A stretch of 64,000 nucleotides of DNA from Candidatus Brockarchaeota archaeon (GTDB lineage: Archaea > Thermoproteota > EX4484-205 > JAAOZP01), in contig JAFNIX010000001.1 of NCBI GenBank assembly GCA_017601225.1, forward strand, positions 130,504 through 194,503, read 5' to 3'. The notes beneath the pieces were generated by a model that was not told where the DNA came from, ran no database searches, and saw only the letters and a program-made list of their open reading frames with translations. Numbering within the stretch: position 1 is the stretch's first letter; each line of letters opens with the position of its first letter. Shown here piece after piece: positions 53,724 to 62,041 of this stretch. Position numbers and translations under genes: made by a program.

Positions 53724-53798
53724 TGCGGCGCCCGGGATTTGAACCCGGGATTCCCAGCTTGGAAGGCTGGTGTCCTAACCAGGCTAGACCAGCGCCGC
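53724..53798 (-). tRNA. tRNA-Gly (TCC)
   Basis: Minus strand cloverleaf with acceptor GCGGCGC/GCGCCGC, discriminator A, D-arm GTCT/GGAC, anticodon stem CCAGC/GCTGG with loop CTTCCAA (anticodon TCC, U33 present), T-arm CCGGG-TTCAAAT-CCCGG. No intron, no encoded CCA. It differs from the tRNA-Gly(CCC) at 35806 mainly in the anticodon loop and by one base in the D-loop. Confidence 0.93.
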
Positions 53799-53833
53799 CG
53801 TCTCCTTAATAGAGAGGGTGGTTAATAAAACTT

Positions 53834-54748
53834 TTAGTCCTGTTTTCTCCGCTCATCTATCGTTTTTATCAGTTGAAGCTTCTCCACGTGCTCCGGCTTT
53901 CTAGAGCCTATTTCCTCTATGAATTTCAGGTGATCCTCTGCAGGAATAGTAAAACTATGTAGATCACGCCATCCTGGTTTCCTATGGTCCGTGCGGATCT
54001 CGTGAGGATGAAATCCTAAGTCTATGAACATCTGTCTCACTTCTTCCAACCCCTCCTTGTATGTTGAGTAGATACGAATACTATGAGCGCGTCCTCCTTC
54101 CGTCATGGAGATATTTCCGTCGCCAGAGAAGAAACCCCTTAAGTATGCTCTTTTCCCTTCTTCGTCTAAATGGTCCACTGGCGGATGGAACTCAAAGTCC
54201 TCTGGTCCCTTAATGCCCAGATCTGCTAAATCGTAAGCTATCTTCTTACTGTATATCCCTGGCTTATGATATGCTTTCTCTCCTTCTCCCGTTTCTTCAA
54301 AACGAATGTAATCGCGAGCAGTTTCGTGATAGACTTCTCCAATTAAGTTAATGAAAAGTTCAGCGAGTTCCCTATCCTCACTATCGAAATAAACTTCATA
54401 TACGCCTTTATCACTATTAATGTAAATTCCACCGTCAGAACCTATTAGACCGCATAACTCTGCTTTTTCTGGAGCAAGTATTTCCCCTAACTTTTCTCTC
54501 TAAAATTTCCAAACTCATTCCTTTACTCAGCTTGAAAACAATCCTGCCTTCTTCAACCTTGGCTTCAGAAAAGATTCCGATAACTTCGCCGCCTTTAAGC
54601 AGTTCATATCCACCGCCTTCTGCTTCGCGAACCTCATATTTCTCAAAAGTCCTTAAGACATGAAAGGGCTCTTCTTCTCTTTCTCCTCGTACTTGTTCCC
54701 CCTCGTAAAACCTTCTTCATACTGCTTTACTCTAGAGCCCCCGCCCAT
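53834..54748 (-). pseudogene. LAGLIDADG homing endonuclease-like protein, two frameshifts
   Basis: ATG 54748 immediately follows the TAA of the TGT-like gene. The product starts MGGGSRVKQYEEGFTRGNKY, then changes frame near 54667-54686 (EEPFHVLRTFEKYEV, GGYELLKGGEVIGIF) and again at a G4 run near 54482-54488. The rest has two LAGLIDADG motifs, ELCGLIGSDGGIYI and RAYLRGFFSGDGNISM, and ends KLQLIKTIDERRKQD. With both shifts undone it is a full two-motif endonuclease or a derived DNA-binding protein of about 300 residues. The last ORF alone (53834-54178) has only the second motif. Its 3' end is duplicated at 56666. Confidence 0.65.
53844..53901. repeat. 58-bp direct repeat, left copy
   Basis: Matches 56666-56723 with two mismatches (44 bases identical from the left end). 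It is the 3' coding end of the LAGLIDADG gene. The two copies bound a cassette of about 2.8 kb. Confidence 0.8.
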
Positions 54749-55888
54749 TTACCTTCCTCTCGTTAAAGCTTCATTCACGTCGAGTAGGTTGTGGAGAGCA
54801 AGTGTCTTGAGACCCAGCTCCTTATCGCTTAGCATCAGGTCGATCAATTCCTGCGGCATCATCCCTCCACATGCTTCGCAAGTGCACTCCTCAAATCTGA
54901 TTTCTGGATCTTTGAAACTGTACAATTTTCCTCCTTTAACGTAGTGTCCTTGTTTAGCCTCTAGGAACCAGGAAAGGTTGCTGTAGCTAAGCCCCCTGTA
55001 TTTCAGCCTACGGCCCACGCCGTAGATTAAGAGCTCGAAACTAGTCTTAGTCTTTTTTGAGACCCATTGAAGGCTCATAATGGCTCCGGGTAAAAGGTCT
55101 TCAAGCAGGTTATCCTCAAATAGTTCCCTCGCGGGCATCGCGAAGGAAACATAGCCCATCTCAACCTGCTTCCTGATGGCCCAGTCGATTTGAAGAGGAT
55201 TAGCACCCTTAACAAGACCGATTAAAGGGACATCAAGCTTAAGAAAGTCGTTTGCGAGGGAAACGAGCTTTACGGTTTGAGACCATGAGAGAAAAAGCGG
55301 GTCATCCACGTAGGTGTAGTTATCGAGGGTCATCGTGGCATCAGGCCTAAGCTCATTAATCAGCCTGAAGTAATTCTCTAACCTAAGCCTATCGATAAGC
55401 TCATCAGGCATAACCATAGATAGGAAAATCCTTCCGTTAAAACCCAGGAAGTCATGCAAGCCTTTTGAGGAGACTTCTGCAAGGAGGGTTTCGTTAACAA
55501 GGAGCTGCCAAAGAGGAACAAATATTTCTGGCAATTCTACTCCATGCCTCCAGAACCAAGACTTTTTATCGCCGATATCGATTTGAGGGATGAATCTTTT
55601 GAAACCGATCTTGGTCATAGCCTTTTTGCTTAATGAAGCCATTTGTGCAAAGGGTCTATTTGCTGTTTTAATCGGGCAATAAGGCCGGAGTCTGCAGAAG
55701 GACTTGGGATAGGTTATTCCAGTATATTGGAAACCCCTCTGGCATTGTGCTACAAGGCACATTTTAAAAGAGCAACCGCGGCAGAACTTATGAAAATACG
55801 GGCATCCCTTGCAGTCAAAGCCGCACCATCCTTTTCTAGGCAATACGACTTTAAAAATTGAGCTAGAATAAAAACTCTTTTTATGCAC
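54749..55888 (-). CDS. TGT-like (queuosine/archaeosine transglycosylase-related) protein
   Basis: The 379-residue protein has an N-terminal cysteine cluster (WCGFDCKGCPYFHKFCRGC, then CLVAQC), a middle region compatible with a TIM barrel (FLGFNGRIFLSMVMPDE, DATMTLDNYTYVDDP, PLIGLVKG, GYVSFAMPA) and a C-terminal FEECTCEACGG...ALHNLL. The C-x-C-x2-C with a later HN is the zinc site of tRNA-guanine transglycosylases. It lacks a PUA domain and is shorter than archaeal tRNA TGT, so it may be a DpdA-like or other derivative; catalytic Asp residues are not certain. GTG 55888 starts it and the LAGLIDADG gene follows directly. A broken relative is at 45157. Confidence 0.55.
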   Translation of the reverse strand: MHKKSFYSSSIFKVVLPRKGWCGFDCKGCPYFHKFCRGCSFKMCLVAQCQRGFQYTGITYPKSFCRLRPYCPIKTANRPFAQMASLSKKAMTKIGFKRFIPQIDIGDKKSWFWRHGVELPEIFVPLWQLLVNETLLAEVSSKGLHDFLGFNGRIFLSMVMPDELIDRLRLENYFRLINELRPDATMTLDNYTYVDDPLFLSWSQTVKLVSLANDFLKLDVPLIGLVKGANPLQIDWAIRKQVEMGYVSFAMPARELFEDNLLEDLLPGAIMSLQWVSKKTKTSFELLIYGVGRRLKYRGLSYSNLSWFLEAKQGHYVKGGKLYSFKDPEIRFEECTCEACGGMMPQELIDLMLSDKELGLKTLALHNLLDVNEALTRGR

Positions 55889-55917
55889 TCCGGAATAATT
55901 GTAGCATCAGTATCGGA

Positions 55918-55930
55918 GCATATAAATAGG
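55918..55930. promoter_or_regulatory. shared divergent TATA box
   Basis: GCATATAAATAGG is centred 28-29 bases before ATG 55954 on the plus strand and, read in the other direction (CCTATTTATATGC), 37 bases before GTG 55888. One A+T-rich box may therefore serve both the TGT-like gene and the unknown gene of the cassette. Confidence 0.4.
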
Positions 55931-55953
55931 TCTTACTTGAATAGAATCGGTGA

Positions 55954-56640
55954 ATGTACACAAGGGAAGCAGAGGGAAGGGAGCAAGGTGTTACTGTCTG
56001 GTATTGGGGTGAAGAATTCAGGGATGTCGGAAGGAATTGTGAGAAGTATGTTAGCAAAAGGTGGAGTGAAAGCGTCAAAGAATGCGGCGTGTGGATTCTA
56101 GCAAGAGAGAGAAAGGAGGGGATTATCTATACTATCACCGCATTTGTAAGCAATCCTAAGGGTATCGATAATCTGGCTCAGCACCTATTTGACGTGACGC
56201 TCCTTCAGGGAAGTACCAAAGTGGATTTTGTTGTGGTTCAATTGACTGATTCTGTCTCCTCGGCCAGCATGCAGTATCGGGATTCGATGGAAAAAGTGGA
56301 AAGCCAATTAGAGGAACTGATGAAAAATATCGCTGAGAAGTTTGGCGACGATCCTAGGGTTAGGGAAGCTATTAAAGGTAAAAAGGTAGTATTCATTCCA
56401 GAGATCTGTCTACTTTGCGAATTGGAATCTCATCGTGCCAGCAAGATACTTATTGAAGTTGTTCATCACTTTTTCTCGAATATGAAGGAGTTTCTAGATT
56501 CTTTAACCAATAAGTTGATAAAGGAAGGTCTGGCAGAACGGGTCTTGGGCTATAAGTTAAATGTAAACGTTGACAATCTTGAGATCGAGGACGTGGAAGC
56601 TTGGGAGGATGAGGTTCACGTCTGGCTCGATCGGATATAA
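55954..56640 (+). CDS. unknown protein of the TGT-like cassette
   Basis: A 228-residue soluble protein with a start at leaderless distance from a TATA box. Segments include VTVWYWGEEFRDVGRNCEKY, DNLAQHLFDVTLLQGSTKVD, a charged helical region (EKVESQLEELMKNIAEKFGD) and GKKVVFIPEICLLCELESHR. I do not recognise a family. It is divergent from the TGT-like gene and ends 26 bases before the right 58-bp repeat, so it belongs to the repeat-bounded unit. Confidence 0.45.
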   Translation: MYTREAEGREQGVTVWYWGEEFRDVGRNCEKYVSKRWSESVKECGVWILARERKEGIIYTITAFVSNPKGIDNLAQHLFDVTLLQGSTKVDFVVVQLTDSVSSASMQYRDSMEKVESQLEELMKNIAEKFGDDPRVREAIKGKKVVFIPEICLLCELESHRASKILIEVVHHFFSNMKEFLDSLTNKLIKEGLAERVLGYKLNVNVDNLEIEDVEAWEDEVHVWLDRI

Positions 56641-56665
56641 GAGCACTAATAAGCTGTTGTGCTCC

Positions 56666-56723
56666 TTTCTCCGCTCATCTATCGTTTTTATCAGTTGAAG
56701 CTTCTCCACATGCTCCAGCTTTC
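56666..56723. repeat. 58-bp direct repeat, right copy (LAGLIDADG remnant)
   Basis: Copy of 53844-53901. On the minus strand it still reads LEHVEKLQLIKTIDERRKE in the endonuclease frame, and one of the two differences is silent (CAC/CAT His). It also forms the C-terminal tail of the methyltransferase gene that ends at 56675. Confidence 0.8.
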
Positions 56724-57376
56724 CTGTTTCTCCTGTCCACTAGGCTGTAATTGTTCATCCCGTATTCTAGGGTAATTGTGTCGCTGAAGCCTGCTTTCCT
56801 GCATATTGCGTCAAGGGTTTTAGCATCCATTAGGAAGTAGAATCTTTTATGCGGCCCCCAGTTGACCATGAAATAGTTCCCACCGATCCTTCGAGCTCTA
56901 CTTTGAAACTTCTTATCCCGAGTCATCTTTATCGACCATGAGGAGGCAAGCATCCATCCCCTGTCGCTCAGAACCCTCCCCATCTCCCTGAGAGCCTTCT
57001 CGGCATCATTCTCCTTCAAATGGTGTATCGCTGAAACACATATTATGCTGTTGAAAACCCTGTTCCTGAAAGGCAGGTGGGTTAACTCGTACTGCACATA
57101 GTGAACCTCTCTTCCCGAAACGTTTTTAACGCACTGTTTAAGCATGTTTCTTGAAAAGTCTCCTGCAACCACGGTGCTTCCTTTAAACGCTTTCAGGTTC
57201 CTGCAGTTTCCACACCCGTTATCAAGCATTAAGCCGGCCTCTCTTGAAAAACCCCTGGTGGCCAGTGTTTCGAGAAAAGGGTCTGGCTTAACCCTTGTCC
57301 TGTCAAACTCCTCGAATATGGTGTCGTAGAGCCTACGGACCTCCCCCCGGTAATCGCCGGCCATCTGAAGTCTCAA
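56675..57376 (-). CDS. SAM-dependent methyltransferase, Trm9-like
   Basis: The 233-residue class I methyltransferase has YDTIFEEFDRTRVKPDPF near the start and a SAM-binding motif LMLDNGCGNCRNLK, then VVAGDFSRNML and ICVSAIHHLKEND, the pattern of the Trm9/ALKBH8-type tRNA wobble-uridine methyltransferases. The GRWMLASSWS-like segment also fits. The last residues (KAGACGEASTDKNDR) come from the 58-bp repeat and look foreign, so the original C-terminus was probably replaced. ATG 57364 is a possible alternative start (MAGDYRGEV). Confidence 0.75.
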   Translation of the reverse strand: MRLQMAGDYRGEVRRLYDTIFEEFDRTRVKPDPFLETLATRGFSREAGLMLDNGCGNCRNLKAFKGSTVVAGDFSRNMLKQCVKNVSGREVHYVQYELTHLPFRNRVFNSIICVSAIHHLKENDAEKALREMGRVLSDRGWMLASSWSIKMTRDKKFQSRARRIGGNYFMVNWGPHKRFYFLMDAKTLDAICRKAGFSDTITLEYGMNNYSLVDRRNRKAGACGEASTDKNDR

Positions 57377-57476
57377 CTATGCGGGAGTTATAAGTTTGAA
57401 GACCCTTTAAGGGGTTGTTTCAAATTTATAAGCTACCATTCTAGATACTTAATGGTTTAAGCAGAAGGAAAAAATC

Positions 57477-58499
57477 ATGGTTAGGAAGAAAGCTGAGGAA
57501 GAGGGTGAAGAGGATTCCAGTGGAGTGGAGGTTTTCGAATCAATAGAGGACATTCCGGGCATAGGCCCCTCTACTGCCGCTAAGCTCAAGGAGCTTGGTT
57601 ACACCACGGTTGAAGCACTGGCTACTGCTACTGTAAACGAGCTTGTAAGCGGAGGCATTCCTGATAAGACTGCCGCCAAGATAATATCGCTGGCGAGAAG
57701 CAGTATTGAGGTTAAATTCGTTTCAGCCTTGGACATTCTTAAGCAGCGGGAGCACATTCAGAAGCTAACCACGGGGAGTAAGAAGCTGGATGCTCTCCTA
57801 GGAGGAGGTTTGGAGACGATGACGATAACCGAGTTCTTCGGCGAGTATGGGACGGGGAAATCCCAGATAAGCCATCAGCTTGCCGTTAATGTTCAGCTGC
57901 CTGTGGAACGAGGAGGTTTAAACGGAAACGTTGTCTACATCGATACTGAAAACAGTTTCAGGCCTGAGCGCATCGTTGCAATGGCCAAGTACTTGAAGCT
58001 GGATCCGATTAAGACGGTTGAAAACATAACTGTGGCGGAAGCTTTTAACTCGGATCACCAGATACTAATAGCTGAACGCCTCGATGAAATCATTAAGAGC
58101 AAGAGGGTGAAGCTCGTGATAGTCGACTCCCTGACGACCCATTTCAGGAGCGAATACTTGGGCAGGGAGAGCCTTGTTAAAAGACAGCAGAAGCTGAACG
58201 CTCATCTTCACAGGCTTGAGCGTCTTTCTAAAGCATTCAATCTTGTGATTGTTGTTACGAACCAGGTTATGGCTAAGCCTGATGAGATCTTCGGAATGGG
58301 AGCGTATCCTGTTGGCGGCCATATTCTTGCTCACAGGAGCCACACTAGAATATACCTGCGTAAGGCTAGGGGTGAACAGGGTTTGAGGGTCGCTAGGCTG
58401 ATAGTTAGCTTAGACAGGCCCGAGGGCGAATGCTTGTTTAAAATCACTGAGAACGGTATAACTGACGTTGAGGAAGAAGCCTACAGTGAAGAGGGCTAG
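57477..58499 (+). CDS. radA: DNA repair and recombination protein RadA
   Basis: The 340-residue recombinase has the N-terminal helix-hairpin-helix (IPGIGPSTAAKLKELGYTTVEAL, 26-48), the polymerisation motif FVSA (81-84), Walker A GEYGTGKSQ (122-130) and Walker B LVIVDSLTTHFRSE. It forms filaments on single-stranded DNA and drives homologous recombination. ATG 57477 is the start, with a TATA box TTTATAAG about 48 bases upstream and an AGAAGGA ribosome-binding sequence. It overlaps aspS by four bases, tail to tail. Confidence 0.96.
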   Translation: MVRKKAEEEGEEDSSGVEVFESIEDIPGIGPSTAAKLKELGYTTVEALATATVNELVSGGIPDKTAAKIISLARSSIEVKFVSALDILKQREHIQKLTTGSKKLDALLGGGLETMTITEFFGEYGTGKSQISHQLAVNVQLPVERGGLNGNVVYIDTENSFRPERIVAMAKYLKLDPIKTVENITVAEAFNSDHQILIAERLDEIIKSKRVKLVIVDSLTTHFRSEYLGRESLVKRQQKLNAHLHRLERLSKAFNLVIVVTNQVMAKPDEIFGMGAYPVGGHILAHRSHTRIYLRKARGEQGLRVARLIVSLDRPEGECLFKITENGITDVEEEAYSEEG

Positions 58500-59788
58500 G
58501 GCTCCAGTCTGAACCTGTCCCTTGGGTATAGCGTTGCTTCCCTAATGTTGTCGAGTCTGAGGATGCTCATTAAAAGCCTTTCAAGACCTATTGCCCATCC
58601 GGCGTGGGGAGGCATGCCATATCCGAAAGCCTTTAAATGGTATGAGAAGTCACTAGGATTCAGGTTTTTCTCTATCAGCTGGCTTACAAGCTTCTCCTTA
58701 TTCTCCTCCCTGGTTCCGCCGGAGCCCAGCTCTAAAGGTCCGTAGTTCAAGTCGAAGGATTGCGAAGTACCGTCCTGGTTAACCTTTATGTAGAAAGGCT
58801 TGATTTTACTCGGCCAGTGGGTTATGAAATAATACTCCTCTTTCAGCTCCTCAAGATTCCTCAGCTCCTCGCTTCCAACATCGTCTCCGAAACTTACCTT
58901 AACCCCCTTCTCGTTAAGCATGGAGATAATCTCGTTATACTTGAATCTTTTCAGCGGGATCTCTGGGATTCTTACTTTTAAACTTAAGTTTTCAAACTCA
59001 TCCCTGCATTTTTCAATAATCTTCTCATGAACGTACTTTATCATTTTCTCACAGATAACCATAACATCCTCCATGTCCGCGAAGGCAACTTCAACATCTA
59101 CTGAGGTAAACTCGTTCAGATGCTTAGTCGTGTTAAAGGGCTCAGCCCTGAAAAACGGGCCTATTTCAAAAACTCTTTCAAAGCCTATTACCATTTGCTC
59201 CTTGAAAAGCTGAGGGCTCTGGGCTAGGTAAGCTATCTTGTCGAAGTAAGGCAGTGGGAAGAGGGCTGCCCCCCCTTCTGTTGCGGAAGCTATTATCCTT
59301 GGTGTGATTATTTCTACGAAATCGTTTTCATGGAAGAAGTCTCTCAAAACCTCTAGAATGGCGCTCTTGATTATGAAGATGCTTCTAACTCTTGGTCTGA
59401 AAACATCCAGGGGCCGCGCGTCCAGCCTAACGTCAAGACTGCTTTTAATCCTGTCGGTAGGGTCCAGCGGCAGGGGGTGTTCAGAAGCGTTTAAAATCTT
59501 TATTTCAACGGGGTCTATTTCAAGCCCTCTTGGAGCCTGGGGTGTTCTTCTTACTCTTCCACTCACCTCTATCACGTCGTTAAGCTTTATGTTGTCAAGT
59601 GTGCTCTCAACACTAGGGTTGGACCTGCCTCTGACCCACGTTATCTGTATCCTGCCCCAGCGGTCTGTTAGAACGATGAACTTGACTCCACCTAGGTCCC
59701 TCCTATCGAGCGCCCAACCGTAGACCCTAACCGTCTTGCCCTCGTCTTCAAGCGTTATGTCAACGCTTCTCTTCCTTTCTCCAAACAT
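58496..59788 (-). CDS. aspS: aspartyl-tRNA synthetase, archaeal type
   Basis: A 430-residue class II synthetase. An N-terminal OB-fold anticodon-binding domain (VRVYGWALDRRDLGGVKFIVLTDRWGRIQIT) is followed by motif 2 FEIGPFFRAEPFNTTKHLNEFTSVDVE and motif 3 GWAIGLERLLMSIL. It charges tRNA-Asp; whether it also charges tRNA-Asn cannot be decided here. The next gene on the same strand is 12 bases upstream, suggesting co-transcription with the NusA-like gene. Confidence 0.95.
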   Translation of the reverse strand: MFGERKRSVDITLEDEGKTVRVYGWALDRRDLGGVKFIVLTDRWGRIQITWVRGRSNPSVESTLDNIKLNDVIEVSGRVRRTPQAPRGLEIDPVEIKILNASEHPLPLDPTDRIKSSLDVRLDARPLDVFRPRVRSIFIIKSAILEVLRDFFHENDFVEIITPRIIASATEGGAALFPLPYFDKIAYLAQSPQLFKEQMVIGFERVFEIGPFFRAEPFNTTKHLNEFTSVDVEVAFADMEDVMVICEKMIKYVHEKIIEKCRDEFENLSLKVRIPEIPLKRFKYNEIISMLNEKGVKVSFGDDVGSEELRNLEELKEEYYFITHWPSKIKPFYIKVNQDGTSQSFDLNYGPLELGSGGTREENKEKLVSQLIEKNLNPSDFSYHLKAFGYGMPPHAGWAIGLERLLMSILRLDNIREATLYPRDRFRLEP

Positions 59789-59800
59789 TCTCCATCATCT

Positions 59801-60298
59801 TCAGGGAATCTGAATCCTGACGTTAATACCTAGTTTCTTAGCGAGCTTCTCAAGCTTCTGAACCTGATTCTCATCCAGCTCTTTACCCTCAACCATGATT
59901 TTAAACTCGGTAATATTGCCTGGAAGCCACACCTTGCTTAAGCCAACTATTCTAGAAGGGTATACTAGTTCCTCTAGCTTCCTCTTCTGATCCTTTCTGT
60001 AATCCACGACTGTTACTTTCTCGACGCCAGTATCCCTTATGATTCTTTCAACAATCTCCTTCCTATCTCTGAGAATCCTCACGCCATCGTTATTGCTTAA
60101 AATAAGTAGAAAACCGTCTTCGACATGAGCCTTCTTAAACTCGATTTTTTCAAGCTCGCGGATCCTGCTGGCTTCTTCAAGCAGGATCCTTGATATTTTT
60201 AAGTCAAAATCACTATTCCTGCCACTATCTATGAGCTCTCTGCATTTCTGGCATAAGATTCCGCTTTTCACGCAGAAATCGCAGAAAGGTATTTTCAT
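59801..60298 (-). CDS. archaeal NusA-like protein with zinc knuckle
   Basis: The N-terminus IPFCDFCVKSGILCQKCRELIDSG is the cysteine knuckle that starts one type of archaeal NusA-like KH protein. The rest contains a KH-like region (FLLILSNNDGVRILRDRKEIVERII), but the GxxG loop is not preserved, and a second segment GLSKVWLPGNITEFKIMV. At 165 residues it fits the family. It probably acts in RNA binding or transcription. It precedes aspS by 12 bases. Confidence 0.7.
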   Translation of the reverse strand: MKIPFCDFCVKSGILCQKCRELIDSGRNSDFDLKISRILLEEASRIRELEKIEFKKAHVEDGFLLILSNNDGVRILRDRKEIVERIIRDTGVEKVTVVDYRKDQKRKLEELVYPSRIVGLSKVWLPGNITEFKIMVEGKELDENQVQKLEKLAKKLGINVRIQIP

Positions 60299-60363
60299 GT
60301 ACGGTCTTGTGGGCCATTAAACTCTTTTTAAATCTTCTCTCCATCCAAGGGCCACGTAAACCT

Positions 60364-60373
60364 TTTAAATACT
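60364..60373 (+). promoter_or_regulatory. TATA box of rpl40e
   Basis: TTTTAAATAC is centred 28 bases before ATG 60396, predicting a leaderless mRNA. Confidence 0.5.
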
Positions 60374-60395
60374 AAATTGGAGCGTGATTTCTAGC

Positions 60396-60563
60396 ATGAA
60401 GATAAGCGACCCGGTGCTGATCGAAATCGTTAAGAAACGGAGGCTGCGGTTCATGATATGCAGGAACTGCGGCGCAAGGAATGCTATTAATGCGAAGAAG
60501 TGCAGGAAATGTAGGAGTAAAAACCTAAGGCCGAAGAGGACTGAGAGGAGAGCCAAGAAATAA
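60396..60563 (+). CDS. rpl40e: 50S ribosomal protein L40e
   Basis: A 55-residue basic protein: MKISDPVLIEIVKKRRLRFM followed by ICRNCGARNAINAKKCRKCR, giving four zinc cysteines in the C-x2-C / C-x2-C pattern of L40e. Lysine and arginine make up much of the rest, as expected for an rRNA-binding protein. It is below usual ORF length limits but sits behind a good TATA box. tRNA-Val follows 43 bases downstream on the same strand. Confidence 0.93.
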   Translation: MKISDPVLIEIVKKRRLRFMICRNCGARNAINAKKCRKCRSKNLRPKRTERRAKK

Positions 60564-60606
60564 GGTGAATAGAAAAGAATATAAAACAGGCTTTAAGTTT
60601 TCAACC

Positions 60607-60699
60607 GGGCCGGTCGTTCAGATGGTTAGGACGCCGCTCTCACACAGCGGAGGTCGCCGGTTCGAAAATAGGGTTTAATCGGAAATCCGGCCCGGCCCA
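60607..60699 (+). tRNA. tRNA-Val (CAC) with a 19-base T-loop intron
   Basis: Acceptor GGGCCGG/CCGGCCC with discriminator A, D-arm GTTC/GGAC, anticodon stem CCGCT/AGCGG with loop CTCACAC (anticodon CAC, U33 present), T-stem GCCGG/CCGGC. Between the T-stem strands there are 26 bases instead of seven: TTCG, then an insertion within 60665-60686, then the rest of the loop. Removing 19 bases restores TTCGAAT. The intron can pair CCGGTT with AATCGG across the junctions, compatible with a relaxed bulge-helix-bulge. It is in a non-canonical position. Confidence 0.85.
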
Positions 60700-60713
60700 T
60701 GTTTCCACTTATA

Positions 60714-61970
60714 TTAGATAATGTAGCTTTCCCCAAGCTCCGGGGCTACTGCGTCAAGCCCAAGACGGTTTCTAGAGTATGCGGCCAGCTTCTCACAGTT
60801 ATCTGAATCACCGTGAACTATGAAAGTTTTCTCCGCCTTAATCCTGCCCACCAGTTCTTCAAGCTGGTCCTTCCCACTGTGCGAGGAGAGTTCGAAATGT
60901 TTTACTTCAGCCTTGACCTTAGCCAGTTTCCCATCCACCGTCACTATTTTCTTCTCTAGGAGAAGCCTCCCAGGTGTTCCTTCAACCTGGTAACTGACGA
61001 ACGCTATCAGGTTTCTGCCTGATTTCCCAACTTCTTTAAGATAGAAGTTGACGGGGCCTCCTTGAAGCATACCTGCTGGCGTGACGATCACGCCGGGCCT
61101 CTTTAAAGCCTCCTCCCTCTGCCTCTGCGTGGTTATCCATGTTACTTGCTTAGCTGCCTTCTCAAGAAGATCCGGATTGGACAACCATTCTGGGAAATCG
61201 AAAAGTATCTCCGTCACAGTCCTGGCCATGCCGTCGTAATAGATGTTGTGGGGGAAACCGTGTTTAGCAAGTATTGTTATAACTTCCTGCGACCTCCCCA
61301 GCCCGAAGGCTGGGACAAGCGCTATGCCGCCTTTTTCAACAGTTTCGCTAAGCTTTCTGACGAACCTCGCTTCAACCTCCTCCCTGGGAGGATGGTTCTT
61401 ATTTGCGTAAGTGCTTTCAACAATCGCTATGTCGACCGGAGGATAATCGGTGTAGGCCCCCTTCAGCAGGGTTGTTTCAATCGTGTTAATGTCACCAGTG
61501 TAAAGCACTCTTTTTCCATCAAGCTCGAGCAAAACCTGTCCTCCTCCAGGAGTATGGCCTGCTGACAGGAAGACAAGTTTAAAACCATTTTGAGTGAACT
61601 CTTCCTGGTAACCAAGTTTTCTCGCCTTGCTCACGAACCTGTCTACTTCAAGAACTTCAAATGGAACAGTTTCTTTCGACACCCTTAGGAAGTCTAACAA
61701 TATCAGTTTAGCAAGCGGTGCTGTTAAACTTGTAAGGAAAGACTCTCTCCCCCCACTTATGAAAAATATTGGGGCGGCTCCAACATGATCCAGATGCGCA
61801 TGAGTTATGATTATACCGTCTACTTCTCTGGGCGGAATATGCATAGGGTATTTAACCTGCCTCCCGGAAAGCATTACTCCGGCGTCTAAGAGGAGGCGTT
61901 TCTCGCTGCCCGCTAGATAAATAGCGGACCTTCCTACTTCACGTACTCCGCCGAGAAATTTTATAAGCAT
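60714..61970 (-). CDS. beta-CASP metallo-beta-lactamase RNA nuclease
   Basis: The 418-residue protein has ITHAHLDHVGAAP, AGHTPGGGQVLLELDG, LYTGDIN and the beta-CASP part with VPAFGLGRSQEVITIL, then a C-terminal SSHSGKDQL and FIVHGD. There is no KH domain at the N-terminus, so it is the shorter archaeal aCPSF2-type form rather than aCPSF1. It cuts or trims RNA using two zinc ions. It stands convergent with tRNA-Val, 14 bases away, and divergent from the PAC2 gene. Confidence 0.88.
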   Translation of the reverse strand: MLIKFLGGVREVGRSAIYLAGSEKRLLLDAGVMLSGRQVKYPMHIPPREVDGIIITHAHLDHVGAAPIFFISGGRESFLTSLTAPLAKLILLDFLRVSKETVPFEVLEVDRFVSKARKLGYQEEFTQNGFKLVFLSAGHTPGGGQVLLELDGKRVLYTGDINTIETTLLKGAYTDYPPVDIAIVESTYANKNHPPREEVEARFVRKLSETVEKGGIALVPAFGLGRSQEVITILAKHGFPHNIYYDGMARTVTEILFDFPEWLSNPDLLEKAAKQVTWITTQRQREEALKRPGVIVTPAGMLQGGPVNFYLKEVGKSGRNLIAFVSYQVEGTPGRLLLEKKIVTVDGKLAKVKAEVKHFELSSHSGKDQLEELVGRIKAEKTFIVHGDSDNCEKLAAYSRNRLGLDAVAPELGESYII

Positions 61971-62041
61971 GTTTCGATCCTCTTCATCGCTTTTCCACTC
62001 GGCCTTTTATTTAAAGTTTTAATAGGACACCGGCCTTTTAA

